A stretch of DNA of 64,000 nt. It comes from Trebonia sp963759545. GTDB lineage: Bacteria; Actinomycetota; Actinomycetes; Streptosporangiales; Streptosporangiaceae. The stretch spans positions 16,436-80,435 of the forward strand of contig CAVXAB010000016.1 of NCBI GenBank assembly GCA_963759545.1. The letters are read 5' to 3'. The first letter of the stretch is position 1; every line of letters begins with the position of its first letter. Shown here in pieces: positions 35,063 through 43,581 of this stretch. The notes under the pieces were generated by a model. The model did not search any database. It had not been told where the DNA came from and saw only the letters and a list, made by a program, of their open reading frames with translations. Made by a program: the position numbers and the translations under genes.

Positions 35063-35736
35063 CGATTTCCTCCTCGTGAGAGCGTGCCGAACTCGGGGAT
35101 TCGGACGATGGCGGCGTTGTCCACCGGCCGCCAGGTCATCTGGTCGACGGTGACGCCGCTGATGTAGGCGTCAAGCACGCGTACCGTGCCGCCGTGCGCG
35201 ATGACGAGCACGTCGCCGCTGGTGCTGGCCGGTCCGGCGCTGTCCGCCGCGCCGCCGGCCAGTCCCGGGAGCGTGCCGCTCCCGTCGCGCAGGCCCGCGG
35301 CGAGGTCATCGCAGAACGCCGCGGCCCGCTGGTAAAGGTCGCGCACCGACTCCCCGGCGGGCGGCCGGATGTCGGGGTCGATCACGAGCCCGTCGGCCAG
35401 GCCGGTGGCCGACGGGCCGATGGTCTTGTGCGCGCTGCCCTCCAGGACGCCGAGCGACCGCTCACGCAGCCGTGCGTCCGCGTAGACGGGCAGGCCGAGC
35501 ACCGCGGCGAAGGCGGCGGCGGTCTGCCGCGCGCGGCGCAGGTCGCTGGCGTAGATCGCGCGGACCGGGCGGTACCCGAACTGCGCCGCGGCCTCGGCCG
35601 CCTGGCGCAGCCCGCGCTCGGTCAGTTCCGCCTCGTCGTTGTGGCCCTGGGCGAGACCCGCGGTGTTCCAGGTCGACTCACCATGCCGGACAAGCCAGAG
35701 CGTCGGCAGCGCGGTATCAAGCACGGAGAGGGACAT
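35059..35736 (-). CDS. Histidine phosphatase superfamily protein (phosphoglycerate mutase-like)
   Basis: 225 residues. The phosphohistidine motif is TLWLVRHGESTWNTAGLAQG. Conserved IYASDLRRARQTAAAF follows, with RLRERSLGVLEGS carrying the acidic group and the second His in VLVIAHGGTVRVLDAYISG. Members are phosphatases or mutases acting on small phosphorylated compounds. It is the first gene of the operon containing the ComA-like synthase, whose start it overlaps, so dephosphorylation of the ComA product is plausible. It is divergent from the two-component system with 102 bp between them. Confidence 0.85.
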   Translation of the reverse strand: MSLSVLDTALPTLWLVRHGESTWNTAGLAQGHNDEAELTERGLRQAAEAAAQFGYRPVRAIYASDLRRARQTAAAFAAVLGLPVYADARLRERSLGVLEGSAHKTIGPSATGLADGLVIDPDIRPPAGESVRDLYQRAAAFCDDLAAGLRDGSGTLPGLAGGAADSAGPASTSGDVLVIAHGGTVRVLDAYISGVTVDQMTWRPVDNAAIVRIPEFGTLSRGGNR

Positions 35737-35799
35737 GCCAGGTAGGGTGACCAGCGATTGTTAAAGAGTCCTTAAAAATGTAACGGGCTCCAGGCAAGT

Positions 35800-35815
35800 C
35801 TCAGCTTTCTCTCAG
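35800..35815 (+). promoter_or_regulatory. Direct repeat, possible response-regulator box
   Basis: CTCAG at 35800-35804 and again at 35811-35815, one helical turn apart, 24 bp before the response-regulator start. Spaced direct repeats of this kind are bound by OmpR/PhoB-type regulators. It lies in the region shared with the divergent ComA-like operon, so it could affect both. Confidence 0.4.
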
Positions 35816-35838
35816 TCTCGCCTGCTTCACTCACAGCC

Positions 35839-36516
35839 ATGCAACCCAGGCTCTTGGTCGTGGACGACGATCGCGACGTCCGCGACTCGCTGCGCCGTGC
35901 CCTGGGATACGCGGGCTACGCCGTGGCCACCGCCGCCAACGGCGCCGATGCGCTGAGCGCGATCGCCCACGCGCCGGTTGACCTGATCATCCTGGACGTC
36001 CTCATGCCCATGCTCAACGGGCTCGATACCTGCCGGGCGCTGCGCGGCAGGGGTGACGCCACCCCCGTCCTCGTGCTCACCGCGCGGGACGCGATCGACG
36101 ACCGGGTGGCCGGGCTCGAGGCGGGGGCCGACGACTACCTGGTCAAGCCCTTCGCGCTGCGCGAGCTACTCGCCCGGGTCAACGCCCTGCTGCGGCGCAC
36201 CAAGCCCGCCCGCAACCTGCTGGGCTACGCCGACCTGACGCTGGACATCACCAGCCACTCGGCTACCCGCGCCGGGGCGCCCCTCGCCCTCACCAAGATC
36301 GAGTTCGCCCTGCTCGAGCTGCTGGCCCGCAACGCGGAGCAGGTGCTGAGCTACGACGTGATCACCGACCGGGTGTGGGGTTACGGCGAGGCACCTGCCT
36401 CGAACGCGCTGCAGGTCTTCGTCGCCCTGCTGCGCCGCAAGCTCGAGGCCGACGGCCTGCCCCGCCTCGTGCACAACGTGCGCGGCGTCGGCTACGTGCT
36501 GCGAGCGGGTGCATGA
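35839..36516 (+). CDS. OmpR-family response regulator, MprA-like
   Basis: 225 residues. The receiver domain has LLVVDDDRDVRDSLRRAL (acidic pocket), the phospho-acceptor Asp in VDLIILDVLMPMLNG, the Thr in PVLVLTARDA and the Lys in GADDYLVKPFALREL. The C-terminal winged helix includes LTKIEFALLELLARNAEQVL, DRVWGYGEAPASNALQVFVA and LVHNVRGVGYVLRAG. Its stop overlaps the start of the histidine kinase (ATGA). The organisation resembles the mycobacterial MprAB envelope-stress system. Confidence 0.92.
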   Translation: MQPRLLVVDDDRDVRDSLRRALGYAGYAVATAANGADALSAIAHAPVDLIILDVLMPMLNGLDTCRALRGRGDATPVLVLTARDAIDDRVAGLEAGADDYLVKPFALRELLARVNALLRRTKPARNLLGYADLTLDITSHSATRAGAPLALTKIEFALLELLARNAEQVLSYDVITDRVWGYGEAPASNALQVFVALLRRKLEADGLPRLVHNVRGVGYVLRAGA

Positions 36517-37862
36517 GGTCCCGGCTGACGCTGAAGAGCAGGTTCACCCTCGTCGCGGCCGGCGCGGTGGCGGCGGTGGCGCTCGCCATCACCGCGGTCG
36601 CCTTCCTGGCGATCAGGACGGACCTGCAGAACCAGGTACAGCAAGAGGTCGCGACCCGCGCGGACTCGGTCAAGCATCAGGCCAAGCAGTTCCATGACGG
36701 CCGCATACCGAACGACTGGGTTCCCGCGCACTCCTCCGGGTTCGGCGTCACCTACACCCAGGTGATCACGTCGGCCGGCGCCGTCTGGGCGCCGCCCCAA
36801 GGCAGAGGCCTGCTCACGCCGAGCGAGGCGGCGATCGACGTGGCGGCGGGCACCGCGCCCGAGTTCTACGCCGTCACCGGTATCGCCGGGACCAGGGCGA
36901 TGGTGCTGACCACCTGGCTCGCCCCGGGCCTCGCCATCCAGGTGGCCGAGCCGCTTACCTCCACGGACGCGGAAGTCGCGCGCGTCGGCGCGACGCTGGC
37001 GACGCTCAGCGCGATCGGCGTGGCCGTCGCCACCCTGCTCGGCTGGGCCGTGGCCAAGACCGGGCTCTCGCCGGTCGCCAGGCTCGCCCGCGTGGCGGAG
37101 GAGGTCTCGCTGACCGGCGACGCGGGCAGGCGGGTCGAAGTGGACCGCACGGACGAGCTGGGCAGGCTCGCCACCACGTTCAACGCCATGCTCGGCGCGC
37201 TCCAGCGGTCGCTCGACGCCCAGCGGCGCCTGGTCAGCGACGCCAGCCACGAGCTCCGCACCCCGCTCGCGAGCCTGCGGATCAACGTCGACGTTCTCAC
37301 CGAGAACCCGGACCTGCCTGTCGGGGACCGCAAGGAGGTGCTCGCCCGGGTCACCGACCAGGTGGCGGAGCTCAGCCGCCTGGTGTCCAGCGTCACCGAC
37401 CTGGCCAGGGGCGAGCCGCCCGCGACGGACATGTCCCCCGTCCGGCTCAACGCCGTGGCCGGCGACGCCGTGGACGCGGCGCGGCGTGACTGGCCGGAGA
37501 CGGAGTTCGAGACCTACCTCGCCGGCGGCGTCATCGAGGGCAGCGCGGAACGGGTGCGCGTCGCGTTCAAGAACCTGCTGGACAACGCCGCCAAGTTCGG
37601 CCCGCCAGAGGGCCCGGTCCAGGTGCGGCTGACGGGCGGCGAGTTCACCGTCCGCGATCACGGCCCCGGGATCGCCGAAGAGGACCTGCCGTTCGTCTTC
37701 GACCGCTTCTACCGTGCCCTGTCATCCCGCTCGGCTCCGGGTTCGGGCCTCGGCCTCGCCGTCGTCCACGAGATCGCCGTCTGGCACGGCGGCACGATCG
37801 CCGCTGAGCCGGCTCAGGGCGGCGGCACCATCATGCGGCTGACCTTCCCCGTTCGCGACTGA
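36513..37862 (+). CDS. Sensor histidine kinase, MprB-like
   Basis: 449 residues from ATG 36513. First membrane segment at about 12-33 (LVAAGAVAAVALAITAVAFL), an extracytoplasmic sensor region of about 120 residues, a second segment at about 160-182, HAMP (GLSPVARLARVAEEVS), and HisKA with the phospho-His in VSDASHELRTPLASLRINVD. The ATPase has the N box FKNLLDNAAKFGPP, G1 VRDHGPGIAEEDLPFVFDRF and G2 GSGLGLAVVHEIA. It autophosphorylates and signals to the adjacent regulator. A hairpin (37878-37913) follows. Confidence 0.92.
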   Translation: MRSRLTLKSRFTLVAAGAVAAVALAITAVAFLAIRTDLQNQVQQEVATRADSVKHQAKQFHDGRIPNDWVPAHSSGFGVTYTQVITSAGAVWAPPQGRGLLTPSEAAIDVAAGTAPEFYAVTGIAGTRAMVLTTWLAPGLAIQVAEPLTSTDAEVARVGATLATLSAIGVAVATLLGWAVAKTGLSPVARLARVAEEVSLTGDAGRRVEVDRTDELGRLATTFNAMLGALQRSLDAQRRLVSDASHELRTPLASLRINVDVLTENPDLPVGDRKEVLARVTDQVAELSRLVSSVTDLARGEPPATDMSPVRLNAVAGDAVDAARRDWPETEFETYLAGGVIEGSAERVRVAFKNLLDNAAKFGPPEGPVQVRLTGGEFTVRDHGPGIAEEDLPFVFDRFYRALSSRSAPGSGLGLAVVHEIAVWHGGTIAAEPAQGGGTIMRLTFPVRD

Positions 37863-37877
37863 CCTCCCGGTTCAATG

Positions 37878-37913
37878 CGGGGCGGGATGGCGCCGCGCAG
37901 CGGTGCCGCCCCG
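37878..37913. terminator. Hairpin between the histidine kinase and the convergent esterase gene
   Basis: CGGGGCGG (37878-37885) pairs with CCGCCCCG (37906-37913) in the 53-bp space between two convergent stops; probably bidirectional. Confidence 0.5.
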
Positions 37914-37915
37914 GA

Positions 37916-38842
37916 TTAGGGCAGCGGGGCTATCGCGGTCTTGGTGAAGAAGGCCCAGGCCACCTGCGAGGCCGCGGGGACGCTGCCTGGCGGCCGCGGG
38001 AAGGAGTGCACGCCGCTCGACCACGCCGCGAGGGCGATCCTGGTGCCGCCCGCGCACCCTGACCACGTGGTCTGGGTCATTTCCCCGGAATGGCTCACCA
38101 CGGCGTTCGCCGGGCACTTTTCCGTCGTGCGCAGCTCGCCGACCAGGGTCGTCACCGGCAGCGACTCGACGCTGCCGTGATCTCCCGGCTGGTAGGGGAC
38201 CTCGGGGTCGTTCACCGATGCGATCTCAAGGATCGACACTGGCTTGCGCAGGTCGCAGCCGGACGTGGGTTCGCCCTTCACCATCGCGTACCCGTCGAAC
38301 AGGCCCGGGTTGTCGCAGGCGACGCGGTAGGCCAGTCGCGCGCCGTTGCTGTACCCGACGACGTCGATCTGCCGCGCGTGCCCCGGGTCCACCTTCGCCA
38401 CGAGCGCGTCAAGGAAGGCCAGGTCATTGACGTTCTTGGCGGCCGCCGCGCCGCAGCAGCCGATGGCGTTCCACGACCCGTACAAGGGCTCAGGGTAGAC
38501 GATCTCCGCCTGGTCGCTGGTCGCGTAGTTGACAAGGTCGTCCCTGCTGATCTCCCCGGCGACGGCGGTAGCACCGGAAACGGTGGCGGCCCCGATGCCG
38601 GAGAGCATGACGATGACGGGTGCCGTTTTCTGCAGGGCCTTGACCGGCGCGATGACCTCATAGGACCGCTTCACGTCCCCGACCATCACGGAGTAGGTCT
38701 TAGTGGCGGTCGCGACCTTGACGGTGGGCGCGGCCTTCGTCGTGGTCGACTGCCCGCTCGCGTCGACGGCGTGCAAGCTCACGAACCCGATGACACCGAG
38801 CGCGACGATAACCGCGACGACCGCTCCTACGACCTTCTTCAT
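37916..38842 (-). CDS. Secreted or membrane-anchored esterase, LpqC/PHB-depolymerase type
   Basis: 308 residues. An N-terminal hydrophobic segment (KKVVGAVVAVIVALGVIGFV) acts as signal or anchor. The alpha/beta-hydrolase domain contains VIVMLSGIGAAT, GSWNAIGCCGAAAAK, NDLAFLDALVAKVDPGH, nucleophile elbow VVGYSNGARLAYRVAC (Ser), VNDPEVPYQ and the His in SSGVHSFPRPPGS. It is clearly paralogous to the C-terminal domain of the fused acyltransferase at 30234-32399, including the WNAIGCC and GYSNG motifs. It may hydrolyse an ester product of that pathway; the substrate is unknown. Confidence 0.85.
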   Translation of the reverse strand: MKKVVGAVVAVIVALGVIGFVSLHAVDASGQSTTTKAAPTVKVATATKTYSVMVGDVKRSYEVIAPVKALQKTAPVIVMLSGIGAATVSGATAVAGEISRDDLVNYATSDQAEIVYPEPLYGSWNAIGCCGAAAAKNVNDLAFLDALVAKVDPGHARQIDVVGYSNGARLAYRVACDNPGLFDGYAMVKGEPTSGCDLRKPVSILEIASVNDPEVPYQPGDHGSVESLPVTTLVGELRTTEKCPANAVVSHSGEMTQTTWSGCAGGTRIALAAWSSGVHSFPRPPGSVPAASQVAWAFFTKTAIAPLP

Positions 38843-38961
38843 GCCCCTGCCTTGACGACCGACCTGTGCCGCGCACCTTTCGCCCTAGCACGCTAGCCGA
38901 TCTTGGGGAGTGGCGCGTGTCGCACCGGCGGGGTGCTGGCGCGAGTGGGGCCAAAGGCGGG

Positions 38962-40349
38962 TCAGCCGGTTACCGAGCCGGCCGGCGGGATTGTTCCAGG
39001 CCCGTTCACGCTGCAAGTCAGCGCAGAAGGGTCGGTCACCGCGAGCGGTTGCGCGAGCTTCGGCGGGGTGGCGAAGGACGGGCGGCGCAGGTCAAGCAGG
39101 TCAAGCATCGGCGCCGCGTTCGCGTCCCGGTAGGTGAGCGCGGGCAGGTTCCACTTCGTCTCGACCAGCTTCAGGATGCTGGTGTGGTCGTAGACGTCGT
39201 GCGAGACGAAGTCTTTCCGTGCCCAGGGCGACACGAGCGCGAACGGCACGCGGAACCCGTACCTGGCGAACCCGTCGAAGCCGTTCTCCCCTGGCACAAG
39301 GTCGGGGCCGATGCTGTCGGGCGGGATGGCCGCCGGCGGTGGCACGTGGTCGTAATACCCGCCGTGCTCGTCGTAGGTGAGCAGCAGGGCCGTCCGGTCC
39401 CAGGCGGGCCCGTTGATCACCGCGTTGACCACGCTCGCCGCGAACTCCTCGCCCACGGCGATGTTCTGCGGGTTTTCCTCGGACTGGTGCCCGTAGTCGG
39501 GCTCAACGAGGCAGTAGTTCGGCAGTGTCCCTGCCGCCGCGTCGGTGAAGAACTCCGTGTTGAGGACGATCTTCGTCGTGGCGTTCTTGAGGTAGAGCTG
39601 CGGGAACAGGGCGAGCGAGGACGAGGTCGCCGCCGCGGACGAGTGTAGTCCTTCCAGGTGATCCCGTGCTTGTCGAGTTCGTCGAAGATGGTGCCGTTCG
39701 CCGGGTAGTCGGTCAGGGCCGGCGTGGTGTCGTCTATCTGCCCGATCGAGGTGGCCGCAAGCAGGTAGCGCCGGTTGGGGAAGGTCTGGCCGAGGACGGA
39801 GCAGAAGTACCGGTCCGCGATCGGGAAGTGCCGGTAAAGCGAGTAGTAGAAGGGCTGGTCCTCCGCCTGCCAGTAGCCCATGGCCACGCCGCCGACGATC
39901 TCGGTGGTGAGCGGGTCGATCGGGGTGCTGACGAACCCGTCCATGCGCCCGTTGTCGTAGGCATTGTGGCTGGCCGTCCACTCCTGGCTTGGCCGCGCCG
40001 ACAACTGGCACGTGGTGGGCATGCGGAACGCGTGCTGGACTTGCCCGTTGGGATAGGGGTTGGCGGCGGTCGGCAGGCCGTTCCTGCCGATCCTGAAGCC
40101 GTCCGCGCCAGGCCGGAAGAGCATGCCAAGCCGGTTGTCGTAGGAGTGGTTCTCCATCATGAGCACCACGATGTGCTCGATCTGGGGGATCGTGTCGGTG
40201 CCCGACGGCAGCTTCGGATAGGGCAGCGATCCCGGCGGCCGCGGCGGCCGGCCCTTCCCCGGTGCCGCCCGCCACGCGCCGGTGCCTGCCACGGCACCGG
40301 CCGCGAGCCCGGCCTGCAGCACTCCGCGCCTGGAAATCCGCTCGCCCAT
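38962..40349 (-). CDS. Tat-exported phosphoesterase (phospholipase C/acid phosphatase family), frame-shifted in this sequence
   Basis: About 462 residues once a frame change near 39635-39660 is bridged (ITWKDYT in one frame, SSAAATSSSLALFPQLYL in the other). The N-terminus ISRRGVLQAGLAAGAVAG is a twin-arginine signal. Family motifs are IEHIVVLMMENHSYDNRLG (metal site), IADRYFCSVLGQTFPNRRYL, VEPDYGHQSEENPQNIAVGE and LLLTYDEHGGYYDHVPPP. It hydrolyses phosphate esters outside the cell, perhaps phospholipids, to scavenge phosphate. Both parts are well conserved, so the break is more likely a sequence error than decay. Confidence 0.85.
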
Positions 40350-40509
40350 CGGAACTCTCCTCCCCGCGCCCAGCGACGGGATTGGCTAGTGATCGGTGCG
40401 ACGAGTCTGACAGCGCGCCGGAACCCGCCGGCGACCGTGCGCCGACGCCGGAGTGACTAACGGTGGAATCTGTGGGCGCAAGTGCGAGTCGGCGTGAGGT
40501 TCTCGCGTC

Positions 40510-40725
40510 GGGCCCGCGTGTGGCCGTTTCGTCCGGATTGTCCCGGCGCCATTGCGGCCCCGCTCATGATCTGCCCATGATCATGTGGATTCCGCAGCTT
40601 ATAAGCTGCGGAATCCACATGAAAACCGAAATCCCTGTCGATCAGGCCGCCGCCGGCGCGCGGGCGCCGCGTGCCAGCCCACGCGCGGCCCCCACAGTCA
40701 CCATGCACCACAAAGTCAACGGCAT
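40510..40725 (+). repeat. Dispersed palindromic element, copy 2 (best preserved)
   Basis: Same order of blocks as copy 1: GGGCCCGCG left end, GTTTCGTCCGGATTGTCCCG, centre, CGAAATCCCTGTCGATCA, and ACGGCAT right end. Here the centre is a perfect 40-nt palindrome: CATGTGGATTCCGCAGCTTA (40582-40601) followed directly by its complement (40602-40621). It lies alone between the phosphoesterase start and the dioxygenase stop; no gene was seen in 40350-40802. Confidence 0.85.
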
Positions 40726-40802
40726 CGCGTGTGACGACGAGCGCTTTTCTTGCATCGTGCACTTTCGGGCACCAGCACCACCGCGACCGGCGTACCCCGG
40801 GC

Positions 40803-41807
40803 TTAAGGCCACTCGGGCAACGCTGGGGCGGGCCAGTCGGCGGTGACGGATTCCTCGGGGACGCCGAGCGGTGGAGTGCCGTAGGTGCGGAACGTTGCGG
40901 GGAGCCGCGCGCCCCAGCCGGGCTTGGCGGCGTACTCCGTGGGAGTCCATATCACCGGGTTGTCGTCCGGGTCGAAGCCGAGGTAGCCGCCGGAGCAGAT
41001 CTCGATGCGGTTCCCGCCCGGCTCGCGGGTGTAGAGGTAGAACCCCTGGATCGGGATGTGCCGCGACGGGCCCGCCTCGATCGGGACGCCAGCGTCGTTC
41101 ATCAGGTCGGCGGCGCGCAGCACGTCTTCCCTGGAGTCGACCCAGAACGCCAGGTGATGCAGCCGGCCGGCGCCCGCCAGGTAGTCGCGCACGTAGATGA
41201 CCTCATGGCCCTGGACGGTCGAGGACAGCCAGGCGCCGTCCTCGGACCCGTCGTCGCGCCTGATGATCTCGAAGGTCCGCAGCCCGAGCCCGTCGGCCCA
41301 GAACTCCCGGCACGCGCGGACATCGGAAGCCATCAGGTTCACGTGCTCCAGTCGCCGCACGTTGGCCCCGACCCCGCGGTACCGCTGGTGGTTGGACTTC
41401 ATCGCGGGCCGGTCCCCGGCCTGCGGCACGTACTTCGAAGTCTCGTAGTAAATCCGGACCCGGTGGCCGTCCGGGTCGGTGAACTCGTAGGCCGGCCCCT
41501 TGCCCGCCTCCGGCTCGACCCAGCCGCCAGGGACGCCCGCATCCTTGAGCCACGACACCCGGCGGGCGAGCGCCTCAGGCGACCAGGCTCGGACGGCCAT
41601 GTGCCCGAGCCCCGGGGAAGGGGAAGCCGTCAGCTTGAGGCAGTAGGACTCGTAGTCACCGTAGCCGCGCAGGTACCAAGATTCACCCTGTTCAGCAACG
41701 ACCGTGAGCCCGAGCAGCGCGGTGAAGTACTCAAGCGACGCTTCCGGTGCCGGCGTCAGCAGCTCCGCGTGCCCGATATGCGCCACGTCGCGCCACTGCT
41801 CAGTCAC
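40803..41807 (-). CDS. Extradiol ring-cleavage dioxygenase (catechol 2,3-dioxygenase type)
   Basis: 334 residues from GTG 41807; the open frame upstream runs through a tandem repeat and is not coding. Two VOC modules. The N-terminal one starts DVAHIGHAELLTPAPEASLE. The catalytic one has RLEHVNLMASDVRACREFW (first iron His), GRLHHLAFWVDSREDVL (second His) and REPGGNRIEICSGGYLGFD (Glu). The tail FDPDDNPVIWTPTEY is typical of 2,3-dioxygenases. It would open a catechol ring using Fe(II) and O2. No other degradation genes are nearby, so the substrate is not known. Confidence 0.88.
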   Translation of the reverse strand: MTEQWRDVAHIGHAELLTPAPEASLEYFTALLGLTVVAEQGESWYLRGYGDYESYCLKLTASPSPGLGHMAVRAWSPEALARRVSWLKDAGVPGGWVEPEAGKGPAYEFTDPDGHRVRIYYETSKYVPQAGDRPAMKSNHQRYRGVGANVRRLEHVNLMASDVRACREFWADGLGLRTFEIIRRDDGSEDGAWLSSTVQGHEVIYVRDYLAGAGRLHHLAFWVDSREDVLRAADLMNDAGVPIEAGPSRHIPIQGFYLYTREPGGNRIEICSGGYLGFDPDDNPVIWTPTEYAAKPGWGARLPATFRTYGTPPLGVPEESVTADWPAPALPEWP

Positions 41808-41830
41808 GCCGCGAAAATATACGATCCGCC

Positions 41831-41895
41831 ACCCGCCGGCAAGACCCGCCGGCATGACCGCCGGCAGACCCGCCGGCAAGACCCGCCGGCACGAC
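41831..41895. repeat. 13-bp tandem repeat upstream of the dioxygenase
   Basis: Five consecutive units of the form ACCCGCCGGCAAG, with small changes (CATG, CAG, CACG endings), between the dioxygenase start and the terminator of the MFS gene. The unit arms (CCGCCGG) resemble the stem of the adjacent hairpin. Confidence 0.75.
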
Positions 41896-41909
41896 CGCGC
41901 TCGGCAAGG

Positions 41910-41937
41910 CCCGCCGGGACCAACCGGTCCCGGCGGG
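41910..41937 (-). terminator. Hairpin terminator downstream of the DHA2 transporter
   Basis: CCCGCCGGGACC (41910-41921) pairs perfectly with GGTCCCGGCGGG (41926-41937) around AACC. It starts 15 bp beyond the stop of the minus-strand MFS gene. Confidence 0.75.
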
Positions 41938-41952
41938 CCACCTGCCTGGGGG

Positions 41953-43497
41953 CTAGGCCTGCTCGCGCCCGCCGCGCGTGCGGAGGGTGGTGATGGCGAC
42001 CGCTACGCCGGCCAGGGTGACGGCCGCCGCGGCGAGGACGCCGTAGTCGGCGCCGCCGATGAATGCCCAGGCAATGGCGTGCACCGTGCTCGCGGCGGGG
42101 CCGCCCGCGTGGTGCGCCGCCGCGACTGCCTGGCCAACCGAGGCGGCGGGCAGCCGGTGGCTGGCCAGTCGGCTGGTGAAGACCGAGGCGGTGACCGAGC
42201 CGACGACGGCGACGCCGAGGACGCTGCCCATGTTCCTCGTCGCGTCGTTGACGGCGGAGCCTACTCCGGCGAGCGCGGGGGGAAGTTGCTCCATGCTGAG
42301 CGTGGTGGCCGCCGACATGGCCAGTCCGACGCCGCCCGACACCAGAACCATCGCGATGACGTAGTGCGCGTAAGACGAGGCCGCCGTCGCCGTGGCGAAG
42401 AAGCCCAGGCCGGCCGTGACCAGCGCGAGGCCGCCCGCGACCGGGACGCGCGCGCCGACCCGCTTGGCCAGGTGCGCGCCCGCCGCTGCCGCGATGGCCA
42501 GCGTCATCGCCGACGGTAGCGCCCGCAGTCCGGCGGCGAGCGGGCTGTAGCCGAGGACGACCTGGTAGATCTGCGTGGTCAGGAACACCGCGCCGGACAG
42601 TGCGAAGAACAGCGCGAGCAGCGCGATCGCCGCGCCGGCCAGGCGGCGGTTCCTGAACAGGGACAGCGGCAGCATCGGGTGGTCGCCGCGGGCCTCGATC
42701 ACGGCGAACGCCGTGAGCAGGACACCAGCGCCCGCCAGCCGGCCCAGCGTCGCGGCCGACAGCCAGCCGCTCCCCGGGGCGGCGATGAGTGCCCAGGTCA
42801 GCACGGTGAACGCGGCGACCGAGGCCATGGCGCCGGCAACGTCAAGCCGCCGGGCAACGGGGGCGCGTGACGCGGGCACCAGCCAGTGCCCCGCGGCAAG
42901 CGCGATAGCGGTCAGCGGCAGGTTGACCAGGAAGATCGAGTCCCAGCCGAAGTGGGCGAGCAGCACGCCGCCGGCGACCGGCCCGATCGCCACGCCGAGT
43001 CCGCTGATCGCCGACCAGATGCCGATCGCCTTCGCGCGCTCGCCAGGATCGGTGAACACGCTGGTCAGGATCGACAGCGTGGCGGGCATGATGAACGCCG
43101 CGCCGGTTCCCATCACGGCGCGGGCCGCGATGAGTTCCGCGGTCGTGCGGGTGAGCGCGGCGGCCAGGGAGCCGGCGGCGAAGACCGTCAGGCCGGCGGC
43201 CAGCGAGCGGTGCCTGCCGAACCGGTCGGCCATCGCGCCTGCCAGCAGGAGCAGCGCGCCGAACGCGAGCGTGTAGGAGTCGGTGATCCACTGCAGGCCG
43301 GACGTGCCTGCCCGCAGGTCGCGGGCGAGCGAGGGCAACGCCACGTTGACGATCGTGGAGTCTACGACGGTGATGAGCAGCGACAGGCACAGCACGGCGA
43401 GCGTGTACCACTTGCGGCGGGACGAGGCGGAAGCGGGACGGGCGGTGGCGGGCGAGGCGGCGGCCTGCGCCTGGACGAGGGTGAGGGTGGCGGACAT
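41953..43497 (-). CDS. MFS drug-resistance transporter, DHA2 (EmrB/QacA) type
   Basis: 514 residues with about 14 transmembrane segments. The first helix LAVLCLSLLITVVDSTIVNV has the DHA2 motif D1-type Asp and is followed by ALPSLARDLRAGTSGLQWIT. Motif A-like GAMADRFGRHRSLAAGL and motif C-like GLGVAIGPVAGGVLL are present. It exports hydrophobic compounds using the proton gradient. It is divergent from a TetR gene with operator-like repeats between, so expression is probably induced by its substrate. Confidence 0.92.
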   Translation of the reverse strand: MSATLTLVQAQAAASPATARPASASSRRKWYTLAVLCLSLLITVVDSTIVNVALPSLARDLRAGTSGLQWITDSYTLAFGALLLLAGAMADRFGRHRSLAAGLTVFAAGSLAAALTRTTAELIAARAVMGTGAAFIMPATLSILTSVFTDPGERAKAIGIWSAISGLGVAIGPVAGGVLLAHFGWDSIFLVNLPLTAIALAAGHWLVPASRAPVARRLDVAGAMASVAAFTVLTWALIAAPGSGWLSAATLGRLAGAGVLLTAFAVIEARGDHPMLPLSLFRNRRLAGAAIALLALFFALSGAVFLTTQIYQVVLGYSPLAAGLRALPSAMTLAIAAAAGAHLAKRVGARVPVAGGLALVTAGLGFFATATAASSYAHYVIAMVLVSGGVGLAMSAATTLSMEQLPPALAGVGSAVNDATRNMGSVLGVAVVGSVTASVFTSRLASHRLPAASVGQAVAAAHHAGGPAASTVHAIAWAFIGGADYGVLAAAAVTLAGVAVAITTLRTRGGREQA

Positions 43498-43526
43498 TGG
43501 ACCTGCTCCGATCTTTTACTGTGCGA

Positions 43527-43581
43527 CCGTAAGGCTACGGACGTTCGGTTATGAGATGACCGTACGTATGTAGCCTTACGG
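43527..43581. promoter_or_regulatory. Likely TetR operators between tetR and the MFS gene
   Basis: CCGTAAGGCTAC (43527-43538) and its exact complement GTAGCCTTACGG (43570-43581), 31 bp apart. A third half copy, GTAGCCTT, is at 43631-43638, directly before the tetR start and overlapping a TAGCCT -10 box. The arrangement fits repression of both divergent genes by the TetR protein. Confidence 0.65.

Noticed and set aside
41808..41879. Extended start of the dioxygenase
   Set aside because: The added residues are translated from the 13-bp tandem repeat; the VOC domain begins right after GTG 41807.
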